Position numbers and translations under genes: made by a program. Under the pieces are notes generated by a model. It ran no database searches, had not been told where the DNA came from, and saw nothing but the letters and a program-made list of their open reading frames with translations. A stretch of 5,134 nucleotides of DNA from a bacterium (lineage in GTDB: Bacteria; Vulcanimicrobiota; Vulcanimicrobiia; Vulcanimicrobiales; Vulcanimicrobiaceae): NCBI GenBank assembly GCA_021807645.1, contig JAKBCP010000087.1:1-5134 (forward strand), given 5' to 3'. Of the stretch, positions 1 to 5,134 are shown piece by piece; within the stretch, counting starts at the first letter, position 1; each line of letters starts with the position of its first letter.

Positions 1-47
1 TGATGATCGGCTCGCTCGATCCGGTGTTCGGAGAGGTCGACCGATGA
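1..47 (+). CDS. nuoD: NADH-quinone oxidoreductase subunit D, C-terminal end (partial)
   Basis: Only the final 14 codons and the TGA stop (45-47) are inside the window; the frame is open to the left edge and begins with two bases of a split codon. The readable residues end in DPVFGEVDR, which closely resembles the conserved C-terminus of the 49-kDa/NuoD family, where the terminal Asp-Arg lies near the quinone site. NuoD, with NuoB and NuoH, forms the quinone-reducing end of the peripheral arm. Its stop overlaps the nuoE start in ATGA, as expected in a nuo operon, and the following nuoEFGH order supports the call. The fragment is too short to judge anything about the rest of the protein, including whether it is fused to NuoC. 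Confidence 0.87.
   Translation, partial: MIGSLDPVFGEVDR
30..36 (+). promoter_or_regulatory. Ribosome binding site of nuoE
   Basis: GGAGAGG lies seven bases before the ATG at 44, inside the last codons of nuoD. It supports 44 as the nuoE start and suggests that ribosomes finishing nuoD re-initiate at the overlapping ATGA. Confidence 0.7.
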
Positions 48-805
48 CGCAACGCGAGTTGGATTTCCCCGCATTGGCTGCGCGCTTACGCCCGCAGTGC
101 GAGGCGATCGTCGCCCGCTACGAAGAACGGCGCTCGGCGCTGTTGCCGATCGTCCATCTCTTTCAAGAGCACGAAGGCTATGCCAGCCGCGAAGCGATGC
201 GCTTCACCGCCGATCTCCTCGGCCTGACCCCGGCGGTCGTCGAGAGTACGGTCTCGTTTTACACGTTGTTTTTCCGCAAGCCGGTCGGGAAATATGTCCT
301 CCAAGTCTGCCGCGGCCTTTCGTGCACGATCAACGGCGCCGAAAACATCATGGCGTATTTCCGCGAAAAATTGGGGATCGGCCACTTGCAGACGACCGAC
401 GACGGTCTTTTCTCTTACGAAGAGGTCGAGTGTCTCGCTGCCTGCGATCGAGCGACCTGCATGCAGGTCAATCTCGAATTCGTTTACGATCTCACGCCGC
501 AGGCGATCGACGACATGATCGCGGCGATGCGTGCCGGCACCTATGCCGTCGCGCCGATGGCGCAGAGCGAACCGCCTGAAAAAACCTGGAGCGTCAAGCA
601 AGATCTCGAGGTCTCGCGCGGCGAGAAATCCGCGGGCGCGCGCGGCGTCGCTTCCCCCAATAATCCCGGAGGGCTCGGCGATAGCAGCGGCGTGATCATG
701 CTCGATCGTTTCGTCCTGCGCGACGATGCTCCGGCGATGCGCGCTCGTTCGAACGAACGCCTCGTGCAAGATGCCAAACTCGTAGCGGAGGTGATCGAAG
801 AGTAA
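44..805 (+). CDS. nuoE: NADH-quinone oxidoreductase subunit E with a C-terminal extension
   Basis: This is the 24-kDa-type subunit of complex I, a thioredoxin-like [2Fe-2S] protein that sits beside NuoF on the cytoplasmic tip and carries cluster N1a. Residues 1-165 form the normal domain: an N-terminal helical part (about 10-60), the STVSFYTLFFRKPVGKY segment (68-84), and cluster ligands Cys89, Cys94, Cys130 and Cys134 in the family spacing C-x4-C and C-x3-C. The usual AP after the last ligand region is replaced by Thr138-Cys139, leaving an extra cysteine. The protein is 253 residues, against roughly 155-180 for most NuoE. Residues about 167-253 are therefore an extension: a polar linker rich in Gly, Ser, Pro and charged residues (about 172-216), then a hydrophobic stretch IMLDRFVL (218-225) and a charged, probably helical tail to EVIEE. 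I do not recognise this extension. The start at 44 is supported by a Shine-Dalgarno site and the overlap with nuoD; the stop shares one base with the nuoF ATG. Confidence 0.95.
   Translation: MTQRELDFPALAARLRPQCEAIVARYEERRSALLPIVHLFQEHEGYASREAMRFTADLLGLTPAVVESTVSFYTLFFRKPVGKYVLQVCRGLSCTINGAENIMAYFREKLGIGHLQTTDDGLFSYEEVECLAACDRATCMQVNLEFVYDLTPQAIDDMIAAMRAGTYAVAPMAQSEPPEKTWSVKQDLEVSRGEKSAGARGVASPNNPGGLGDSSGVIMLDRFVLRDDAPAMRARSNERLVQDAKLVAEVIEE
597..690 (+). other. Low-complexity linker segment in nuoE, possible in-frame insertion
   Basis: This stretch encodes about residues 185-216 of NuoE and differs in character from the rest of the gene. It contains a perfect six-base stem with a three-base loop (TCTCGC at 612-617, GCGAGA at 621-626), a run of alternating GC (about 632-644), and codons for Gly, Ser, Pro and Asn in a non-domain-like order. 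It falls beyond the end of the conserved NuoE domain, where an insertion would be tolerated. It may be a small palindromic repeat inserted in frame, comparable in principle to Rickettsia palindromic elements, or simply a disordered linker. No second copy is visible in this window, so the repeat idea is unproven. Confidence 0.3.
741..760 (+). repeat. Near-perfect 20-bp palindrome near the 3' end of nuoE
   Basis: Ten bases on each side of the centre (between 750 and 751) pair with a single mismatch (C744 against A757); the core TCGTTCGAACGA is perfect. It lies about 45 bases before the nuoF start and just upstream of the nuoF Shine-Dalgarno site, so a folded message could affect coupling between the two genes. 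It is also coding sequence for residues 233-239 of NuoE, and may be chance. Confidence 0.4.
787..796 (+). promoter_or_regulatory. Extended ribosome binding site of nuoF
   Basis: GGAGGTGATC is a ten-base exact complement to the common bacterial 16S rRNA 3' end (GAUCACCUCC). It ends eight bases before the ATG at 805, with the GGAGG core 13 bases away, somewhat longer than usual. It lies within codons of the NuoE tail and fixes the nuoF start. Confidence 0.7.
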
Positions 806-2064
806 TGCCGGTTGTTAAAGTGCTCACCGACGGTATCGGTGAGGTCGACCTTACCGACATCGCGATCTATCGGCAGCGGGACGGCTATCGGCAGTGGGAG
901 CGTGCCGTGCGCGAGCTCAAATCGAGCGAGGTGCTCGATATGGCCGAGCGCTCCGGCCTTCGCGGTCGCGGCGGCGCGGGCTTCCCGACCGGTAAAAAGT
1001 GGAGTTTTCTCCCCGCCGGCGATAAACCGCGCTATCTCGTCTGTAACTGCGACGAAGCGGAGCCCGGGACGTTCAAAGACCACATGCTCCTCGAGCGCGC
1101 ACCGCATTTGGTGCTCGAGGGAATCTTGCTCGGTGCGTACGGCATCGGCTCGCATCATGCGTTTATCTATATTCGCGGTGAGTTCAAACGCGGGTATGAA
1201 ATTTTCTCGCGCGCGCTCGAAGCGGCGCGCGCTGCCGGGTTCGTCGGTAAAAATCTCTTCGGCACCGGCTACGACTTAGAGGTGACGATCCATCGCGGCG
1301 CCGGTGCGTATATCTGCGGTGAAGAGACGGCACTGCTGAACTCGCTCGAAGGCAAGCGCGGCGAGCCGCGTTTAAAGCCGCCGTTCCCGGCGATCGCCGG
1401 GCTCTACGGGATGCCGACGGTCGTCAACAACGTCGAGACGCTCGCCTATCTCGTGCCGATCTTGCGGAACGGTCCGGAGTGGTTCGCTGCGGTCGGCACC
1501 GAGCGCAGCAAGGGCTATAAGATCATCTCGATCTCCGGGCACGTGCGCAAGCCCGGCAATTACGAAGTTCCGCTCGGCACGACGGTGCGCGAACTGATCG
1601 AGATCGCGGGCGGTCTGCGCGAAGGCCGAACTCTCCGCGCCGTGCAGCCCGGCGGCGGCTCCTCGGCATGTATCTTCGAAGAGCATCTCGATCTTCCGTA
1701 CGATTACGAAAACATGGCGAAAGCCGGTTCGATGCTCGGTTCCGGGGCGTTCGTCGTCTTCGACGATACGACCGACTTCGTCAAGTGCGCGTTCAACCTC
1801 GTGCGTTTCTTCGCGCACGAGTCATGCGGTCAGTGCACGCCCTGCCGCGAAGGCGGGCATTGGCTCGAAACGGTGTTGCATCGCTTCGTTGAAGGGCGCG
1901 GCTTGGCGAGCGATCTCGCGATGATGCGCCGCGTCTCGTCGACGATTACGGGGCTCAACCTCTGTGCTCTCGGCGATTCTATCGAACCGTTCCTCAAATC
2001 CGTACTCCAGCGCTTCCCCGAACAGTTCGAAGCGCGCGTTCTCCGAGAGGTCGCTTCTGCATGA
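805..2064 (+). CDS. nuoF: NADH-quinone oxidoreductase subunit F (NADH- and FMN-binding)
   Basis: This is the 51-kDa-type subunit, the entry point of complex I. It binds NADH, takes hydride onto FMN and passes electrons to the [4Fe-4S] cluster N3. The 419 residues match the usual family length. In order: the Gly-rich RGRGGAGFPTGKKW nucleotide-site motif (53-66); the acidic CDEAEPGTFKD segment (82-92), part of the FMN/NADH pocket; HRGAGAYICGEETALLNSLEG, the second Gly-rich flavin motif (about 163-183), followed by KRGEPRLKPPFPA; an SLBB-type domain starting near ISGHVRKPGNYEVP (about 242-290); and the C-terminal iron-sulfur domain with ESCGQCTPCREG (339-350) and LCALGDS (386-392), giving N3 ligands Cys341, Cys344, Cys347 and Cys387. 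All key residues are present. It starts on the last base of the nuoE stop and ends in ATGA with nuoG, so translation is probably coupled on both sides. Confidence 0.98.
   Translation: MPVVKVLTDGIGEVDLTDIAIYRQRDGYRQWERAVRELKSSEVLDMAERSGLRGRGGAGFPTGKKWSFLPAGDKPRYLVCNCDEAEPGTFKDHMLLERAPHLVLEGILLGAYGIGSHHAFIYIRGEFKRGYEIFSRALEAARAAGFVGKNLFGTGYDLEVTIHRGAGAYICGEETALLNSLEGKRGEPRLKPPFPAIAGLYGMPTVVNNVETLAYLVPILRNGPEWFAAVGTERSKGYKIISISGHVRKPGNYEVPLGTTVRELIEIAGGLREGRTLRAVQPGGGSSACIFEEHLDLPYDYENMAKAGSMLGSGAFVVFDDTTDFVKCAFNLVRFFAHESCGQCTPCREGGHWLETVLHRFVEGRGLASDLAMMRRVSSTITGLNLCALGDSIEPFLKSVLQRFPEQFEARVLREVASA
1386..1401 (+). repeat. Perfect 16-bp palindrome centred on GATC
   Basis: CCCGGCGATCGCCGGG reads the same on both strands. 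It lies inside nuoF and encodes residues around Pro195 to Gly199 (PAIAG). It contains GCGATCGC, the octamer known as HIP1 in cyanobacteria, though one copy says nothing about lineage. No regulatory role can be shown. Confidence 0.45.
2045..2050 (+). promoter_or_regulatory. Ribosome binding site of nuoG
   Basis: GAGAGG ends ten bases before the ATG at 2061, inside the last codons of nuoF. The same GAGAGGTCG string precedes nuoE. It supports the chosen nuoG start, although the match to the anti-Shine-Dalgarno sequence is only moderate. Confidence 0.55.
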
Positions 2065-4346
2065 GTTCAGCCCCGGCGACGAGCGATCTCGTCAGTCTTA
2101 CGATCGACGGCGTTCCCTTGCAAGTGCGCAAGGGGACGCTCCTTGTCGAAGCGGCAAAGATGGTGAAGCAAGAGATTCCCGTCTATTGCTATCACACAAA
2201 ACTTGGGCCGGCGGGGCTCTGCCGCGTCTGCCTGGTCGAAGTCGAAGGCATGCCGAAACTGCAGATCGGTTGTAATACGCCGGTCGGCGAGGGAATGGTC
2301 GTGCGCACGCGCGGCGAGAGCGTCGAAAAAGGGCGCGCGATGGTGTTGGAACTGTTGCTCGTCAATCACCCGCTCGACTGCCCGATCTGCGATAAGGGCG
2401 GCGAATGCGACCTGCAAGATTACGCGATGGCGTACGGGCGCGGCAGCAGCGATCTCGCGGATCCGAAGAGCAGCAAACCCAAAGCAGTCGATCTCGGGCC
2501 GACCATCGTGCTCGACGAAGAACGCTGCGTCGTCTGCCAGCGTTGCGTGCGGTTCGACGATCTCATCGTCGGCGAGCGCCAACTCGTCCTCAAAGATCGC
2601 GGACATCGCGATATGATTGCGACGGCGACCGGCGAGCCCTATCGACATAATTTTACCGGGAACGTCACCGAGCTGTGCCCGGTCGGCGCATTGACTTCGA
2701 AGACCTATCGCTTCAAATCGCGGCCGTGGGATCTCCAGCGCACCGAGACGAGCTGCACGCAATGTTCGGTCGGTTGCCGTATGAATGTCGACGTGCGGCA
2801 CGGTACCGTGTTACGCACGATGTCGGTTGAGGGCGACGATGCCGTCTCCGATTGGTGGCTCTGCGATCGCGGGCGGTACAACGTCGGGTATATCGATTCC
2901 GCCGAGCGCATCAAACAACCGCTACTGCGTCGCGATGGAGCGTTCGTGCAGATCGGATGGGACGATGCGTTCGCTCTTTGGGCGAAGGCGATTCGTTCGG
3001 CGCTCGATGCCGGCGGCCCCGAGCGCCTCGGTGCGATCGGCGGCGGGCGGCTCACGAATGAAGAGGCCTATCTCCTCGCGCGCACCATGCGTTCGCTGGG
3101 AGTCAAAAACCTCGATTGGCGCGCGGGTCGGCAGCGGCAAGCAACGCCGGGGAGTTCGGGCGGCACGCTGCTCGATCTCGAACGCGCCGGTGCGGTCGTC
3201 ACGATCGGCGAATCTTCGGCTCAACTTGCGCCGGTCATGGATCTGCGCGTGCGTAAAGCCGTGCGTCACGGCGCGCGCTTCATTCGTGTTGCTTCGCACG
3301 AAGCGCCGCCGCCGATGCCGTATAGTGATGTCGCCGACGTCGCAGCTGCGGCTGCCGCGATTCCGGCGAATGTCACGCGCGTCGCACTGTTATGGGACGG
3401 CGTCGATATCGCGCTCGCGCGCGCGGCGCACGCTGCGCTCGAACGCGAGGGGCGAACGTTGCTAACCTATATCTCCGGCGAGCAGGGGAACGCGCGCGGA
3501 GCCGAGGCGATGGGGATGCTCCCATTCGCCGGCCCCGGCTATCACGTTGCCGATGCCGGGCTCGATTTCGACGCACTCTGCGATGCGGCGCTCTCCGGAA
3601 AGATCGAATCGCTGGCGATGTTCGGTGCGAATCCCGTACGTAACGCCGTCGACGGCGCGCGCGTACGCGAGGCGTTGCAGGCGATTCCGTTTCTCGTCGT
3701 CAGCGAGCTCTTTATGACCGAGACGGCACAACTCGCCTCCCTGGTTCTTCCCGCTGCCGGCGCTTTCGAGAAGAGCGGCAGCATCGTCAACCTCGCGGGC
3801 GACGTTCTTCCGACCGCGGCGGCCCTCGCGCCTCCCGACGGCGTGCTCAGCGATTTTGAGATCGTTGCCGGTCTCGCGCGGGCGCTGGAGATCGAGCTTC
3901 CCGATACGGCGGAGATCGAGCGCGCGACGATCGCTGCTGCGGCGGCATTGCCGGTCGGTATCGCGTTCGGCGACGATCGGTTCGTCGGCGCTGCCAAAAA
4001 GGATCGCCCCGGTGAGGGGCTCCAACTGCACATTCTCCGTCATGCTTTCGACGGAGGCGGAACGCTGGCACACGACGAGCGCCTCACTGCGCTGCGTCCG
4101 GTTCCGACCGCAGCGTTCGCTCGCGCCGATGCCGACCGGCTCGGCATACGCGCCGGAGATATACTCGATCTCGTCGGCCCCGGCGGAAGCATCGGCAACC
4201 TCTACGCCGAGCTCCGCGAGAATCTCGCACCCGGAAACGTCGCGCTCGTCGGCGCTCGTTTTGCCTCGACCGCGAGCGGAGTCGCCGCGGCGGCGCAGGT
4301 TCGCGTTGAAAATATCCGTCATGCCGATCTGCCGGTGGAGGCGTAA
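2061..4346 (+). CDS. nuoG: NADH-quinone oxidoreductase subunit G (multi-cluster iron-sulfur subunit)
   Basis: This is the 75-kDa-type subunit, which carries the electron wire from NuoF toward NuoI and NuoB. The 761 residues resemble long bacterial NuoG proteins. The N-terminal ferredoxin-like domain has N1b ligands Cys43, Cys54, Cys57 and Cys71. Next is the His-Cys cluster N5: His103, Cys107, Cys110 and Cys116 in NHPLDCPICDKGGECDLQD. Then cluster N4: Cys156, Cys159, Cys162 and Cys206. From about 225 a molybdopterin-oxidoreductase-like region begins with Cys232, Cys235, Cys239 and Cys268, the ligands of the extra cluster N7 found in only some bacteria. Later marks are EQGNARGAEAMGMLP (474-488), FGANPVRNAVD (521-531) and TAQLASLVLPAAGAFEKSG (555-573). 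About 680-750 looks like the C-terminal dinucleotide-binding-type domain. In the family this fold does not carry a molybdenum cofactor in complex I. The motif after KSG reads SIVNLAGDVLP where relatives usually have a GT..N.EGRVQ-like string. The middle part (about 420-465) is Ala-rich and poorly conserved. Confidence 0.97.
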   Translation: MSSAPATSDLVSLTIDGVPLQVRKGTLLVEAAKMVKQEIPVYCYHTKLGPAGLCRVCLVEVEGMPKLQIGCNTPVGEGMVVRTRGESVEKGRAMVLELLLVNHPLDCPICDKGGECDLQDYAMAYGRGSSDLADPKSSKPKAVDLGPTIVLDEERCVVCQRCVRFDDLIVGERQLVLKDRGHRDMIATATGEPYRHNFTGNVTELCPVGALTSKTYRFKSRPWDLQRTETSCTQCSVGCRMNVDVRHGTVLRTMSVEGDDAVSDWWLCDRGRYNVGYIDSAERIKQPLLRRDGAFVQIGWDDAFALWAKAIRSALDAGGPERLGAIGGGRLTNEEAYLLARTMRSLGVKNLDWRAGRQRQATPGSSGGTLLDLERAGAVVTIGESSAQLAPVMDLRVRKAVRHGARFIRVASHEAPPPMPYSDVADVAAAAAAIPANVTRVALLWDGVDIALARAAHAALEREGRTLLTYISGEQGNARGAEAMGMLPFAGPGYHVADAGLDFDALCDAALSGKIESLAMFGANPVRNAVDGARVREALQAIPFLVVSELFMTETAQLASLVLPAAGAFEKSGSIVNLAGDVLPTAAALAPPDGVLSDFEIVAGLARALEIELPDTAEIERATIAAAAALPVGIAFGDDRFVGAAKKDRPGEGLQLHILRHAFDGGGTLAHDERLTALRPVPTAAFARADADRLGIRAGDILDLVGPGGSIGNLYAELRENLAPGNVALVGARFASTASGVAAAAQVRVENIRHADLPVEA
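4334..4341 (+). promoter_or_regulatory. Ribosome binding site of nuoH
   Basis: GGTGGAGG, with its GGAGG core at 4337-4341, sits eight bases before the ATG at 4350 and within the last codons of nuoG. Strong site with standard spacing; it settles the nuoH start. Confidence 0.75.
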
Positions 4347-4349
4347 GCG

Positions 4350-5134
4350 ATGTTGATCGTCCTGGTAAAATCGGCGGTACTACTCCTCGTGGTGATCACC
4401 ACGTTTGCCTACGCGATGCTCTTCGAGCGCAAAATTCTCGGCTGGATGCAGTTGCGTCCGGGGCCGAACCGCGTTGGACCGTGGGGGATGTTGCAGCCCG
4501 CCGCCGACGCAGCGAAACTCATCCTCAAAGAAGATCTCACGCCGAAGACCGCCGACCCACTGATCTATCGCCTCGCGCCGTTCATCTCGCTCTTAACGGC
4601 GTTTGCCGTCTATGCCGTCGTTCCGTTCGGTGCCAACGGGGACGGTTCACCCTGGGCGATCGGCGATGTGAACGCCGGAATTCTCTTCTTGATGGCGATC
4701 TCGTCGATCGGCGTCTACGGCATTTCGCTGGGCGGATGGGCATCGGGTTCGAAATTTCCCTTACTCGGCGCCGTACGCGGCACCGCACAGATGATCTCCT
4801 ACGAGCTCTCGATGTCGCTCTCGTTCGTCGGCGTTCTCATGCTCGCGGGGACGACCTCGCTGACCGGCATCGTCGACGCGCAGCAGCGGCTCTGGTTCCT
4901 CATCCCACAAGCCCTGGGCTTCATCATCTACGTCATTACGGCGGTTGCGGAGACCAACCGTACGCCGTTCGATCTCGTTGAAGCCGAGACCGAATTGGTC
5001 GGCGGCTTCCACACCGAGTACTCCGGACTTCGCTTCGGATCGTTCTTTATCGCCGAGTACGTCAATATGCTCACAGTCTCGTGCATTGCAACGTTGCTCT
5101 TCTTAGGCGGCTGGAACGCAACTCGTGCAGGCCG
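4350..5134 (+). CDS. nuoH: NADH-quinone oxidoreductase subunit H, N-terminal part (partial)
   Basis: This is the ND1-type membrane subunit that joins the peripheral arm to the membrane arm and forms most of the quinone channel. The frame is open for 261 codons to the window edge, so roughly 65-110 residues are missing compared with usual NuoH lengths (about 325-370). An N-terminal hydrophobic helix (about 2-24) is followed by [19 protein letters not shown] (26-44) and [15 protein letters not shown] (48-62), the conserved first loop. [20 protein letters not shown] (128-147) and SYEL (150-153) come next, then [20 protein letters not shown] (200-219) and [11 protein letters not shown] (220-230), the acidic loop near the quinone site. 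Further hydrophobic helices lie around 74-93, 109-128, 155-175, 182-200 and 228-254. The usual PFDLPEAE has Val210 in place of Pro. The gene starts three bases after the nuoG stop. It was located by reading the frame directly, since it has no stop inside the window. Confidence 0.97.
   Translation, partial: MLIVLVKSAVLLLVVITTFAYAMLFERKILGWMQLRPGPNRVGPWGMLQPAADAAKLILKEDLTPKTADPLIYRLAPFISLLTAFAVYAVVPFGANGDGSPWAIGDVNAGILFLMAISSIGVYGISLGGWASGSKFPLLGAVRGTAQMISYELSMSLSFVGVLMLAGTTSLTGIVDAQQRLWFLIPQALGFIIYVITAVAETNRTPFDLVEAETELVGGFHTEYSGLRFGSFFIAEYVNMLTVSCIATLLFLGGWNATRAG
4388..4403 (+). repeat. Perfect 16-bp palindrome centred on GATC in early nuoH
   Basis: CGTGGTGATCACCACG reads identically on both strands. 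It begins 38 bases into nuoH, over codons of the first membrane helix. It could form a hairpin just behind the initiation region or be a protein or methylation site, but it is fully coding and may be chance. Confidence 0.45.

Noticed and set aside
612..626. Stem-loop as a rho-independent terminator
   Set aside because: No run of T follows the stem, and it lies in mid-gene within an operon.
86..769. Antisense open frame of 227 codons opposite nuoE
   Set aside because: It mirrors nuoE, including its cluster ligands, and shows no recognisable domain. The frame over the NuoE extension was considered as an alternative gene, but the + strand reading has the better start, spacing and family match.
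570..805. Frameshift or stop read-through as the cause of the long NuoE
   Set aside because: The tail stays in one frame, ends exactly at the nuoF start with a one-base overlap, and contains the nuoF ribosome binding site. A sequencing error cannot be ruled out, but nothing in the sequence points to one.
541..1158. Antisense open frame of 205 codons across the nuoE-nuoF junction
   Set aside because: It covers the FMN-site codons of nuoF and has no domain or start signal. It was considered because it spans the odd NuoE tail, but nothing else supports it.
2067..2801. Antisense open frame of 244 codons opposite the cluster-binding part of nuoG
   Set aside because: The + strand here encodes the invariant N1b, N5 and N4 ligands, so the antisense frame is a shadow of constrained coding.
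3462..4322. Long antisense open frame of 286 codons opposite nuoG
   Set aside because: It lies fully within well-supported nuoG, its translation is rich in Arg, Glu and Ala without any domain pattern, and it has no convincing ribosome binding site. Codon bias in GC-rich genes opens such antisense frames often.
1..5134. A defence system, mobile element, CRISPR array or novel gene cluster
   Set aside because: All of the window is accounted for by nuoD, nuoE, nuoF, nuoG and nuoH. No repeat arrays, transposase motifs, integrase sites or unassigned genes are present.

Overview
The whole window is one tightly packed run of respiratory complex I genes (NADH:quinone oxidoreductase, nuo) on the + strand, in the order end of nuoD, nuoE, nuoF, nuoG, start of nuoH. 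There is no intergenic stretch of any size. nuoD/nuoE and nuoF/nuoG overlap in ATGA, nuoE/nuoF overlap by one base in TAATG, and only three bases separate nuoG from nuoH. Each start has a purine-rich Shine-Dalgarno site inside the end of the gene before it. This points to one polycistronic message with coupled translation. No promoter, terminator, tRNA, CRISPR array or insertion sequence is visible.

The organism is a bacterium of fairly high GC content (roughly 60%, by eye) with a typical 13- or 14-gene nuo operon and separate nuoD and nuoE. Because NuoE, NuoF and NuoG are all present with their cofactor ligands, this is the NADH-oxidising form of complex I, not an ferredoxin- or F420-linked form that lacks the N module. 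The lineage cannot be fixed from the sequence alone. Codon habits rich in GATCG and CTCG, together with an unusual NuoE tail, would fit an uncultured phylum such as Eremiobacterota (WPS-2), but this is only a guess.

Layout: bases 1-47 are the last 14 codons of nuoD (quinone-site subunit). Bases 44-805 are nuoE (N1a cluster), with a C-terminal extension of about 85 residues. Bases 805-2064 are nuoF (NADH, FMN and N3). Bases 2061-4346 are nuoG (N1b, N4, N5 and N7 ligands all present, plus a molybdopterin-oxidoreductase-like domain). Bases 4350-5134 are the first 261 codons of nuoH (membrane subunit at the quinone channel), cut by the window edge.

How they work together: NuoF takes hydride from NADH onto FMN. 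NuoE holds the side cluster N1a. Electrons pass through N3 in NuoF to N1b, N4 and N5 in NuoG, and then through downstream subunits to quinone at the NuoD/NuoB/NuoH interface. NuoH couples this to the membrane proton pumps.

No new biological system is visible; this is a core energy operon. The points worth a second look are the NuoE C-terminal extension with its low-complexity, hairpin-bearing middle section, a changed motif at the N1a cluster, a ten-base match to the anti-Shine-Dalgarno sequence before nuoF, and two perfect 16-bp palindromes centred on GATC.
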